DNA from: Pontixanthobacter luteolus
GTDB lineage: Bacteria; Pseudomonadota; Alphaproteobacteria; Sphingomonadales; Sphingomonadaceae
Assembly (NCBI RefSeq): GCF_009828095.1
Contig: NZ_WTYP01000002.1
Location: 501,001-565,000 of the forward strand
DNA: 64,000 nucleotides
Direction of reading: 5' to 3'
Shown: positions 46,229 to 54,686 of the stretch, in pieces
How the letters are laid out: every line of letters begins with the position of its first letter
Position numbering within the stretch: position 1 is the first letter of the stretch
Notes under the pieces: model-generated
Databases searched by the model: none
The model's input: only the letters and a program-made list of their open reading frames with translations
Told to the model about the DNA's origin: nothing
Translations under genes and position numbers: made by a program

Positions 46229-47338
46229 TTATGCGACCGATTTCTCCCGCGTCGCAGATTTGAGCAGTGCTTCCCATTGAACGGCAATCCGCTCGATGGA
46301 ATAATCGGAGACCATCGCTGGGGCGTTTGAGGCTATCTGCGCTCGCGCTTCAGGATCATTTAATATGCGCTCAATGGCCTTTGCAAGCGAAGCCTCGCGA
46401 TCGTCTCCCGGTGCAACTAACACCCCGTTTTTGCCGCTTTCAATCAGTGCGCTCGGTCCTGCGCAGTCGGAAAATGCGAGAACTGGGCGTCCGCTGGCCA
46501 TTGCCTCAACGGCAACCATCGAAAGCGATTCATAGTGCGATGGGATTACAACTAGAGCGGCCCTGCTGTATTCAGCAGGTACATTCCGAAGGGCTCCTGG
46601 CATTTCGATACGATCAACGAAGTTTGATTTTTCAACCTGTTCTTTGATTGTTGCCCACGTCGGGCCGTCGCCCACAAGACGCAAGCGCCAGTCGGGAAGA
46701 CGGGCTGCAATCCGTTCAAAAGCTGCTACCAACATGCTCTGGTTTTTTTCGGTACGAAAGCCTCCCACGCACAGGATCACCTTCTCAGGCGCAATGTCTT
46801 TTGCTGGCGCATATCTCTCGATGTCGACCGGATTCGGCAAAACGACCAGATTCTTTTGCCCGGACGCATTGTGTTCGTCCCGGACTGCTGTTGATACAAC
46901 CGTCTTTGCGAAAGATAGCTTTTGGGCGAGCATAGCCAGAATGCTTTCGAGCCGGCGATCTTTGAAGTGAGATGCTGTCGTATGTTCGCTAGAGATCACA
47001 CTGGTTCGGCTACCAATCAGCGCTAGCGAGAGCGGAACATATGTTGAATGCATAAAGCCCACTGCCACATCGAACTGGCCTGCGATGTGACGTCGAAACG
47101 CGCGCAACGTGTATACGAAGTCGTTTGGAGTCATGGCTGTCAGGCTCGCGCTCCTTGAGAGACCGACGCGCAACACTCTGTGATCCAGCTCATAGAAAGT
47201 TTCGAAACCGGCACGATCAAATGTAAAAACTGTGACATCATGCCCAAGTTTGGCGAGTGCGGACATGATGGCGGTAAGCACACGTTCCGCTCCGCCACCA
47301 TTTCCCTCAAGAGATTTAATGCAAAATGCGATTTTCAT
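46229..47338 (-). CDS. GT4 family glycosyltransferase
   Basis: A 369-residue GT-B enzyme. The N-domain starts MKIAFCIKSLEGNGGGAERVL, a glycine-rich donor/acceptor loop; the C-domain has LCVGGFRTEKNQSMLVAAFERI and the EX7E region SHYESLSMVAVEAMASGRPVL (about 278-298). It is of the kind that adds GalNAc, Gal or similar residues to lipid-linked repeat units; donor unknown. It lies 43 bases after the GNAT gene and is followed by a strong terminator. It appears more A/T-rich than asnB beside it. Confidence 0.87.
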   Translation of the reverse strand: MKIAFCIKSLEGNGGGAERVLTAIMSALAKLGHDVTVFTFDRAGFETFYELDHRVLRVGLSRSASLTAMTPNDFVYTLRAFRRHIAGQFDVAVGFMHSTYVPLSLALIGSRTSVISSEHTTASHFKDRRLESILAMLAQKLSFAKTVVSTAVRDEHNASGQKNLVVLPNPVDIERYAPAKDIAPEKVILCVGGFRTEKNQSMLVAAFERIAARLPDWRLRLVGDGPTWATIKEQVEKSNFVDRIEMPGALRNVPAEYSRAALVVIPSHYESLSMVAVEAMASGRPVLAFSDCAGPSALIESGKNGVLVAPGDDREASLAKAIERILNDPEARAQIASNAPAMVSDYSIERIAVQWEALLKSATREKSVA

Positions 47339-47381
47339 ATGATCGGGACTACTGATTTTTTGGGCACGCGCGCATCACTGT

Positions 47382-48404
47382 TCAAACGGTGTCACTGTCA
47401 AGATAGCTGATGTACCAATCTTCGAGTCTTGCGGAAAAATTCCCGCATTCGGATATGTCGCGCCCTCCGAAAAACAAATCCACGGGTCGCCAGCGATCAG
47501 GAAAAAAGCGAAAACCCGAACGCCGAAATACAGAGCGATTGACTGCTTGATCGGTGCACCAAGCCAGCGAAACTTCCGCCCCTCGGTTGCGTGCCAGGCG
47601 AAGCTCGTAAGTGAGCAAAGCTTCTAACGCTTTGTTGTCTTCGTTTCGTGCCGCGGCTTCCATGATGTAGCAAACTTTGGTGTCGTGTTTATCAAGCGTG
47701 GCTGTAGCAACAAATGCCGCGCAGCGGCCGTTTCTGAATATCCCAACGCAGCGATAATCGTTGAGCGGCGCTTCAAACAATCGCCAAGTAAGCCACGACG
47801 CGCTTCGGTCGCGGATAAAATGGCTTTCTTCGCAAAATTCTTCAAATAAATCAGAAACCTGCGAGTTAAGCTCGCTAAGTTCGCGGAAACCTTCGGGCTC
47901 TTGGGCTTTGCCGAACGCCAAAGGGAAGTTAATGAACCCGAGCTTTTCACTGATTCTGCGAAAAATTAACGCTGATTTGAGGGGCTTGATCAGAAAAGGT
48001 ACAGTCCCGAACTTCTTCCAACCTAGTTTTCCGAACCAGCCACCGGCAGCCTTGTCATTTGGAAATCCCCAAACGTAGTCGGCACCATGTTTGTCCGCGT
48101 GTGTGTAGATTGCATTGCCCATTCCGGTGAAAAGGCCTCTCCCCCGATAGTCGGGCGAAACGATTGTATCGATGGCGTGGAGACCGACGGTTCGCCCGCG
48201 GGGCGCAATGAAAGATGAAGGCACAAGTCCGATCAGGCCAACTATTTCACCTTCATCACGCGCAGTCGCAAAAAAGCCTTTTCCGTGAGGGTTATTGAGG
48301 AAACGCCAATCCAAAAGTTCGGAGCTCTTGTCTTCGTCAGGCCCAACAAACAGACGCCCGTAAGCCTTGGAAATTTCTGGGCTATATGCCTCTACGTCAT
48401 ACAT
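47382..48404 (-). CDS. GNAT family acetyltransferase in the polysaccharide locus
   Basis: A protein of about 340 residues. The N-terminal GNAT domain (about 20-150) has GEIVGLIGLVPSSFI and the acetyl-CoA loop VSPDYRGRGLFTGMGNA; VWGFPNDKAAGGWFGKLGWKKFG follows. The C-terminal half has a second, weaker GNAT-like pattern (FVATATL, ALEALLTYELRLARNRGAE, RRSGFRFFP). It may N-acetylate an amino sugar of the polymer. The ATG at 48404 (MYDVEAYSPE) was preferred; the frame is open to 48578 but those codons overlap the divergent gene. Confidence 0.75.
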   Translation of the reverse strand: MYDVEAYSPEISKAYGRLFVGPDEDKSSELLDWRFLNNPHGKGFFATARDEGEIVGLIGLVPSSFIAPRGRTVGLHAIDTIVSPDYRGRGLFTGMGNAIYTHADKHGADYVWGFPNDKAAGGWFGKLGWKKFGTVPFLIKPLKSALIFRRISEKLGFINFPLAFGKAQEPEGFRELSELNSQVSDLFEEFCEESHFIRDRSASWLTWRLFEAPLNDYRCVGIFRNGRCAAFVATATLDKHDTKVCYIMEAAARNEDNKALEALLTYELRLARNRGAEVSLAWCTDQAVNRSVFRRSGFRFFPDRWRPVDLFFGGRDISECGNFSARLEDWYISYLDSDTV

Positions 48405-48556
48405 TATTGTCACAGGCTTTCGGTCTCCTCGTATGCGCGCGAGCTCGTGTAGCCGATGTGGCGGCGCGATGCCAACAGGCCATTTAATCGCGTTATCGCA
48501 ATGTTGAATGACAAGTTTTAGCTGAACTGTCAGTGCTTCAAAGCTATGGAAATCGA

Positions 48557-49594
48557 ATGAACGCGAAACACTCCACACTAGCTCCGGATCCAGCAGGCGG
48601 ATCGCTTGTCATTTCGCTCGACTGCGAAGGTAAGTGGGGACTGGCTGACTGCCTGACTCCGCAAACGAATTCTCTGTTCAGCGACGAAGCGCTTATCGCT
48701 GTATATCGCCGTTTATGTAAAATATTTAGCGATTTTGATGCACCTGCTACTTTTGCATTCGTTGCCACTTTTTTGATGACCCCGCACGAAGCGGCGAAGC
48801 AGCTCGATAAATTGGGGTATGGGAAAGAACGCGCAGTTTCGATCTGGCTTGCAGCATATTTTGCTCAGAGGCAGCAGGGCGATTTAAACGGGTGGCATCT
48901 GCCATGTCTGGCCGACATTGTTTCGGAAAGCGGAGTGCATGAAATAGCCGCGCACGGTTTCTCTCATTTGCCGCTGAACTCCGATGGCGTAAGCCCCCAG
49001 ATGGCACGCACGGAAATATCAATGTCGAAAAAGGCTTTGGCTCGGCTCGGCCATGAGGCGACTACCTACATCTATGCTAGAAACGAAATCGCGAATGTTC
49101 AAGCAGTTGGCGAAAGCGGCTTTCTTGGTTTCAGGAGCGCTCGCCTATCAAGGGGAAGGTTGAGCAATTTTGCGTCTGAATTTAGTTTGATGGATACTGC
49201 GGAACCTTTCTCTGGATCCCACGAACGTGAAAGGTTCGGCACGGTCGCAATACCGGCTGGCCGCATTCTGAATTTCCATATCGGCTTGCGGAAACTGGTT
49301 CCCAGATTTGTTACGGTGAGGCGCTGGCGCTCGATCTTGGACGACGCGGCCGAGCGGGGCGGCTGTGCACATCTCTGGTTTCATCCACACAATCTTATTT
49401 CAGATCCCCAAGCAGAGACGGTCTTGCGCAGTATCCTGAGGCACGCGTCAAACCTTAGAGATTCAGGTAAGTTGAGGATTGAAACCCAAGCGAGTTATGC
49501 CAAGGAGCGAGCGTCTCTTTCCTCTGGCAATTCGACGGAGGCGGTGTCAATTGAGCGACTTGCGAATGCCCAGCAGATAACGGTGCGCCCTTAA
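48557..49594 (+). CDS. NodB-like polysaccharide deacetylase family protein
   Basis: A 345-residue protein with a carbohydrate-esterase-4-type fold. The first motif is VISLDCEGKWG (metal-binding Asp in LDCEG), the second EIAAHGFSHLPL (the HxxxH-type pair), and the late AHLWFHPHNL carries another histidine. It probably deacetylates an N-acetyl sugar of the polymer, or is a structural relative with changed activity. No signal peptide is visible. It is divergent from the GNAT gene, and the polymerase gene follows after 36 bases on the same strand. Confidence 0.75.
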   Translation: MNAKHSTLAPDPAGGSLVISLDCEGKWGLADCLTPQTNSLFSDEALIAVYRRLCKIFSDFDAPATFAFVATFLMTPHEAAKQLDKLGYGKERAVSIWLAAYFAQRQQGDLNGWHLPCLADIVSESGVHEIAAHGFSHLPLNSDGVSPQMARTEISMSKKALARLGHEATTYIYARNEIANVQAVGESGFLGFRSARLSRGRLSNFASEFSLMDTAEPFSGSHERERFGTVAIPAGRILNFHIGLRKLVPRFVTVRRWRSILDDAAERGGCAHLWFHPHNLISDPQAETVLRSILRHASNLRDSGKLRIETQASYAKERASLSSGNSTEAVSIERLANAQQITVRP

Positions 49595-49630
49595 GTCCTG
49601 CGGTGTTGCTTTAGCAAGGGATCAGATTTC

Positions 49631-50713
49631 ATGTGGCCATATCTTCTCGTTGGAGGGCTCTTTGCCCTAGGTGCCGTGTGGCAACCACTGAGGGCTGGCA
49701 CACAGCCGAAAGAACGATCAGTTTTCCTCTTTTTCATGTTCATCGTTCTGATCGGCTTTATCGGGCTCAGACATAACATCGGGATGGATTGGAACAACTA
49801 TCTGATCATATTTCACCGAGTGACTGAACAAATTGGTCTGACCGCTCTTCTGGGCCGAACGGAGCCTGGATACGTGCTAATCCTTGAGCTCGGCGCCTTG
49901 TCAGGATTAGGAATTTACGGTGCCAATTTGATCACTGCTGGAATAATTGTTTCCGGACTATTCTACTGGGCTCGAAAGTCTGCAGAGCCTTGGCTGGCGC
50001 TGGTCAGTGCCTTTCCGATGTTCATCGTAGTTTTTTCAATGAGTGCGAATAGGCAGGCGTTGGCCGCAGCGGCAATAATGGTCGTGATTGGTCTTTGGTA
50101 TCGACTCTCGCTTGTCGGCCGGATCGCGGCGATATTGGCGTGCGCATCTTTTCATTACAGCGCGCTAATTTTCCTGGTGTTCGTCGCCCTCGACCTGAAA
50201 GTGAGATGGGAAATAAGGGCGGTGTTAACAATCGGCTGCCTCGCGCTTATGTTTGGGATACTTCTTCAAACTGGTCAGAGCGAATATTATGTAGACGCAT
50301 ACGGAAATCAGACCAGCGAAGCCTTCCGGTCCGAGGGCGCACTTTATCATTTGGCGCTAAATGCCATACTGGCTTCCTTGTATTTTTTCCTGCCTCGAGC
50401 GAGATCCATTCTCTTCCCAAACAGGTTGCTCAGAAATCTGGCGTTTGCATGCCTTCTGACAGTTCCTCTGGCGCTGGCATTCTCGACCTTGGCAAGCCGG
50501 ATGAATTTTTACTGGTTCCCCATGTCGATGTTTGTTGCAGGTGCGCTGCCCCAAATCGTAGATTTCAAAATGAGGCCGCTACTGCGTATCGGAATTTGCC
50601 TCGTTTACGGACTGACGATGATCGTTTGGCTGACATACGCGAATTCAGCGCAAGCCTATATCCCATATAAGAACCTCATCTTCATGGATGCCAGGATGTC
50701 AGTTTTGCGCTGA
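49631..50713 (+). CDS. EpsG family membrane protein, probable Wzy-type polymerase
   Basis: A 360-residue membrane protein with about ten helices. The family segment GLRHNIGMDWNNYLIIF (about 45-61) is the EpsG signature; ANRQALAAAAIMVVIGLW and ACASFHYSALIFLV follow. EpsG-type proteins polymerise repeat units outside the membrane in Wzx/Wzy pathways. It follows the deacetylase gene closely and faces the next gene tail to tail with 17 bases between. Confidence 0.85.
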   Translation: MWPYLLVGGLFALGAVWQPLRAGTQPKERSVFLFFMFIVLIGFIGLRHNIGMDWNNYLIIFHRVTEQIGLTALLGRTEPGYVLILELGALSGLGIYGANLITAGIIVSGLFYWARKSAEPWLALVSAFPMFIVVFSMSANRQALAAAAIMVVIGLWYRLSLVGRIAAILACASFHYSALIFLVFVALDLKVRWEIRAVLTIGCLALMFGILLQTGQSEYYVDAYGNQTSEAFRSEGALYHLALNAILASLYFFLPRARSILFPNRLLRNLAFACLLTVPLALAFSTLASRMNFYWFPMSMFVAGALPQIVDFKMRPLLRIGICLVYGLTMIVWLTYANSAQAYIPYKNLIFMDARMSVLR

Positions 50714-50730
50714 TTGAATTTCTCTTCCAA

Positions 50731-52179
50731 TCATTTTTCTGAGTTTGGGCGACTACTTTTCTTAAGCGATTTGCAAATGTCCATGATGGCTTTGAGATCA
50801 TAGTCGCCACCCGGTTCGATTGCGGCCCAGGCTTCTTTGAACGCAGTGCGGCGTTGTTCAGGGTCTAATACCCGACTGATTGCCATGTGAAGCCCCGCGA
50901 CATCATCAATTCGCAAGGGATACGTATTGTAGATCAGATCGCGTTGCATTGGCGCCATGCTTGCAACAATAGCAGGTTGACCCATTCGGAGTGCATCAGT
51001 GAGCACCGTTGAAGGGGAGGTGACCACGACAGAAAATTCGCAAAGCCGTCCATAGGGCAGTTCACTTGGCCAGCGGGAAAAGCCTGCTCTAGAGACCGCT
51101 CGTTCAAGTTTAGCCTTCTCTTGCGATGCCACGACGTCGATTTGCGGGTGAGGGCGCCATATAATCTTGCTGGGATCTTGATCGAAAGCATCGGCCAATT
51201 CCCTCACAAGCCTGACGAGAGCAATATCGGCCTCTGCGCCATTCTCTTGATAGGCCAAATTTTGCAGATGCGTATAGGAGGTCAAAAGAGCCCAGTGGCC
51301 GTCCCCAGGGCAAACCTCTGGTTGCGACAAGGGCAGTGCTGCAGTCTGTATGTAACCAGGAAGCAATTGCGCAAGGCGCGCATCGGCGCCGCTTGGAAAT
51401 AGAGCGAGGTCCGAGACTCCAGCAAATGACCAGCCAGTATGACTGCCGTGAACAACATGAGTTGTGTAGGCCCCGCTGGCCTGCATGGCTTTTTCGAGCA
51501 GTGAGCTATCAGCTGTACCAGTGTGCCCGAAAAGGGCATGGTCAACAACTTCTCCTGAAGCTGCAGTATGCCACCAGCAAGCATGGACTTCGCCTTGCGC
51601 AAACCTGTAGGCGATTGCCACACGGCTCCTGAAATCGATCCGGCCGCTGTAATTTGCTGTCTCCCGGATACCCGCTAGCAAGTTTGCAACTATTGCTGGG
51701 AGTGCCTTACAAAAACTGCCGAGGGAAAGTGGGCGAATTGCCGGCCAACCGGCTAGTTCGTTGCTTACGTCAAAACGCCTGAATGCCTCTGCAGTGCTAC
51801 ATGACGGCCGTCCGAGAAGGAGCAAAGGTATAATAGCTTGCGGCTCATCTCGGCGGTGGTTGACGAGCGACCCATGGATGTGACGGGTCCGTGTGCTGAC
51901 CTCGCCATGCACTGCCGCGACGATCGTGCCACCTGAAAGCTTTGCTGCCGCGGATCCAGATGAGGTGCCGCAGTGTCGCACGATCAACCAACCCAAAGTG
52001 GCGATAGCAAATAGCGAAGCCAAAAACTGAGCTGCAAAATTCACCAATGGATTTTTGGGAGAGGGTACCTCCCCGACATTTTGCGCAGCCAATGCGGCCA
52101 ATTCCAAGCGCCACACTTCATCCGACACGTCCGCAACCATCGAGCTGATCCGTCCAGTCGCGTTCTCAATTGCGTGCAT
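50731..52179 (-). CDS. Unassigned protein with GT-B-like C-terminus
   Basis: A 482-residue protein that I do not recognise. One hydrophobic segment lies at about 48-66 (FLASLFAIATLGWLIV). The C-terminal half has HVVHGSHTGWSFAGVSDLALF, IIWRPHPQID and VVTSPSTVLTDALRMGQPAIV, which resemble the donor-site half of GT-B transferases such as CDP-glycerol or capsule Kdo transferases. It lies 15 bases behind the pyruvyl transferase gene in the tviB operon. A transferase for Kdo or a polyol phosphate is one guess; it could equally be a non-catalytic partner. Confidence 0.6.
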   Translation of the reverse strand: MHAIENATGRISSMVADVSDEVWRLELAALAAQNVGEVPSPKNPLVNFAAQFLASLFAIATLGWLIVRHCGTSSGSAAAKLSGGTIVAAVHGEVSTRTRHIHGSLVNHRRDEPQAIIPLLLLGRPSCSTAEAFRRFDVSNELAGWPAIRPLSLGSFCKALPAIVANLLAGIRETANYSGRIDFRSRVAIAYRFAQGEVHACWWHTAASGEVVDHALFGHTGTADSSLLEKAMQASGAYTTHVVHGSHTGWSFAGVSDLALFPSGADARLAQLLPGYIQTAALPLSQPEVCPGDGHWALLTSYTHLQNLAYQENGAEADIALVRLVRELADAFDQDPSKIIWRPHPQIDVVASQEKAKLERAVSRAGFSRWPSELPYGRLCEFSVVVTSPSTVLTDALRMGQPAIVASMAPMQRDLIYNTYPLRIDDVAGLHMAISRVLDPEQRRTAFKEAWAAIEPGGDYDLKAIMDICKSLKKSSRPNSEK

Positions 52180-52194
52180 TGGCCGCTCAACTCC

Positions 52195-53202
52195 TCACAA
52201 ACTTGCCAAGTCAGCGAACAGGGTTTCCATGGCGGCGCGGCCTTCGCTGCGGAATCTCTCCAGATTGCTGCTCTCGTCACCGTGCCACTGCGATGCCCGT
52301 TCGATCAGGCCGGCATCGATGTCGCCTGGCTTCGCCACAACACGCCACGGCTGCAGACCGGCATCGGCCAGCGTCGCCTCGATCTTGTGGGTGTTCGACG
52401 AGAGCGCGAGCATCGGAGTGTGCGCCCCGAGGCAAAAGATCATCATGTGGAACCGCCCGGTCACAACCAGCTGTTTCGTGCCGACCTTGCCGGTGGTCAC
52501 GTCTCGGCTCGGTTCCTGTTCCCGGTAATCCTGCACCGTTCCGCGCAGCGCTTTCAGCGCGTGAGCGGGGTTGAAGATCGCGGCTTTGGTGGGGCCGAAA
52601 CGAAGCAGCCATCGCAGCACCGTCATGGGCTGCATATCGAGCTGCACCAGTGGCAGGGGCTGCGCGCCGATCGCCCACATTTGTTCATACAGCGCCAATG
52701 CTTTCGGACCCTGCACACTGTCGCAGTAACCCACGCCGCTGCGCAGTGCAGATATTTCCGGCTGATGGTAGAGGGCGAGGTCCGGAATGCGCCGCGCATG
52801 GTGTCCGTGCACGGCCAGTTCGGCCTCGCTCGCACTTTCACGCACCGTCACGATGTCGAATGCTTCCAGCGCACGCAGCGCGTCTGCGCCGTTGGCCTGC
52901 CAGGTCGAATTGATCAGCGCCGCTTTCGTCCCGTGCTCACGCGCGAACCGGCCAACGTCCAGCAGCTTCAGCCCTGCCGGGCGGTCATGATGGACGGTCC
53001 CTTCACCGTTCACGATCACCAGGTCGGCCGACTTGATAGCGCCCGCGATTTCCGCGTCGGCGTGCCAGTCGTGATGTGCCGGGCTGCTGGCGATAATTTC
53101 GATGCCGTTCCTGGCGCTCAGCGTGCCGATTGTCTCGACCACCGTGGTGCAGCCATGGTGCCTGTCGATCCGGGTATCGTTGAGAAGAACGGCCCTTACC
53201 AT
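52195..53202 (-). CDS. Polysaccharide pyruvyl transferase family protein
   Basis: A 335-residue protein of the polysaccharide pyruvyl transferase family, which adds ketal-linked pyruvate from phosphoenolpyruvate to sugars. Supporting stretches: VIVNGEGTVHHDRP near the start, VTVRESASEAELAVHG, and the C-terminal LVVTGRFHMMIFCLGAHTPMLALSSNTHKI. The pyruvate would add a further negative charge to the polymer. It is the second gene of the tviB operon, 23 bases after tviB. Confidence 0.83.
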   Translation of the reverse strand: MVRAVLLNDTRIDRHHGCTTVVETIGTLSARNGIEIIASSPAHHDWHADAEIAGAIKSADLVIVNGEGTVHHDRPAGLKLLDVGRFAREHGTKAALINSTWQANGADALRALEAFDIVTVRESASEAELAVHGHHARRIPDLALYHQPEISALRSGVGYCDSVQGPKALALYEQMWAIGAQPLPLVQLDMQPMTVLRWLLRFGPTKAAIFNPAHALKALRGTVQDYREQEPSRDVTTGKVGTKQLVVTGRFHMMIFCLGAHTPMLALSSNTHKIEATLADAGLQPWRVVAKPGDIDAGLIERASQWHGDESSNLERFRSEGRAAMETLFADLASL

Positions 53203-53225
53203 CGTGGTTCTCGCGACATGACGCC

Positions 53226-54506
53226 TTAAAGGCGGCCGTCGCTGTCTTCCTTGGGGAACAGACCCTTCGCGTCGAAGAATACCGAGTTTTCCTTGCCGAA
53301 TGCGCGGATGTCGGCGGCGCCCATATCGGCAAACTGGTGATGGCCCACGGCGAGGATGACCGCGTCATACGCACCTTTGGCCGGTTGCTGCGAAAGCGGG
53401 CGGATACCGAATTCTTCCTCGGCTTCGTCCGCATCGATCCACGGATCATATACGTCGACCGAGGTGTTGAAGCTTTGCAGGCGCTGGATGACACCGGCCA
53501 CTTTCGAGTTCCGAAGATCCGGGCAGTTCTCCTTGAACGTCAGGCCAAGAACAAGAACCTTTGCATCCACCACCGGCACCCGGTTGCCCAGCATCAGGTG
53601 GACAACCCGGTCCGCGACATAGGCGCTCATCCCGTCATTCACCCGGCGGCCCGCCAGGATCATTTCCGGATGATAGCCAACCTGTGCCGCGCGGTGGGTC
53701 AGGTAATAGGGATCAACGCCGATACAGTGCCCGCCAACCAGGCCCGGTGTGAACGGGAGGAAATTCCACTTGGTGCCGGCCGCCGCCAGCACTTCGCGCG
53801 TGTCCAGGCCCAGTTTTTCAAACAGGATCGCCAATTCGTTGATCAGCGCGATGTTCACGTCACGCTGGGTGTTCTCGATAACCTTGGCTGCTTCGGCAAC
53901 CTCGATCGAAGCCGCCTTGTGCGTACCGGCGGTGATTATTTCCGCGTACAGCGCGTCCACCGCATCGGCGACTTCGGGCGTCGACCCGCTGGTAATCTTG
54001 GTGATCAGCGGAAGGCGGCGTTCCTTGTCGCCCGGATTGATCCGTTCAGGACTGTATCCGGTGAAGAAATCGACATTGTGGGTCAGGCCGGAAACACGCT
54101 CCAGAACCGGAACGCAGAAATTCTGCGTACAGCCTGGATAGACGGTGGATTCGTACACCACCACGGCGCCTTTCTTCAGCGCCTTGCCCACGGTTTCAGA
54201 GGATTTTTCCAGCGGCGTCAGGTCGGGGCGATTGGCCTCGTCAATCGGTGTGGGAACGGTAATGATGAACACGTCGCAATCAGCGAGATCAGCCGGTTCG
54301 CAGCTGAATTCAAGGTGCTTTGCTGCGGCAAGCTCGTCGCCGTCGACTTCGAGTGTTTCGTCATGTCCATCCTGCAGTTCGGCAACGCGGCGTGCGCGAA
54401 TATCGAAACCCAGTACGGGACGGGTCCGGCCAAATTCCACAGCCACGGGAAGGCCGACATAACCGAGCCCGATCACGGCGATTTTCTTGTCCGACAAATT
54501 CATCAA
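53226..54506 (-). CDS. tviB: UDP-N-acetylglucosamine 6-dehydrogenase, TviB/WbpA type
   Basis: A 426-residue UDP-sugar dehydrogenase, second of this class in the locus. The NAD site is GLGYVGLPVAVEFG, the catalytic Cys is in GLVGGHCIGVDPYYLTH (about 258-274), and GLTFKENCPDLRNSK lies in the C-terminal domain. The substitution pattern (VESTVYPGCTQ-like, TKWNFLPFTPGLVGGHC) is that of TviB/WbpA enzymes, which make UDP-GlcNAcA, rather than WecC. It heads a three-gene minus-strand operon. The second Met may be the true start. Confidence 0.88.
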   Translation of the reverse strand: MMNLSDKKIAVIGLGYVGLPVAVEFGRTRPVLGFDIRARRVAELQDGHDETLEVDGDELAAAKHLEFSCEPADLADCDVFIITVPTPIDEANRPDLTPLEKSSETVGKALKKGAVVVYESTVYPGCTQNFCVPVLERVSGLTHNVDFFTGYSPERINPGDKERRLPLITKITSGSTPEVADAVDALYAEIITAGTHKAASIEVAEAAKVIENTQRDVNIALINELAILFEKLGLDTREVLAAAGTKWNFLPFTPGLVGGHCIGVDPYYLTHRAAQVGYHPEMILAGRRVNDGMSAYVADRVVHLMLGNRVPVVDAKVLVLGLTFKENCPDLRNSKVAGVIQRLQSFNTSVDVYDPWIDADEAEEEFGIRPLSQQPAKGAYDAVILAVGHHQFADMGAADIRAFGKENSVFFDAKGLFPKEDSDGRL

Positions 54507-54686
54507 TTTTCGATCCTGTTCACGGCCCCGGCCCTACTGCTTGCGGCTTCCGGACGCAGCGGAAGGCTGCCTGCCTGTTTCGCGCCGCTGCGTTGCGGAA
54601 GCGCCGCCCACAGTCAAGGCCGCAATGGCTTGACAGCGACCTTTTCGGCTTGAAGAGCACCCTGCAATAAGCAACCCAATGTTTGG

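Noticed and set aside
54630-54635. TTGACA in the gap between tviB and the O-antigen ligase-type gene
   Set aside because: No -10-like hexamer lies at 16-18 bases; the promoter here cannot be placed.
53337-54653. Plus-strand open frame of 438 codons
   Set aside because: Antisense to the TviB-type dehydrogenase gene; no recognisable protein.
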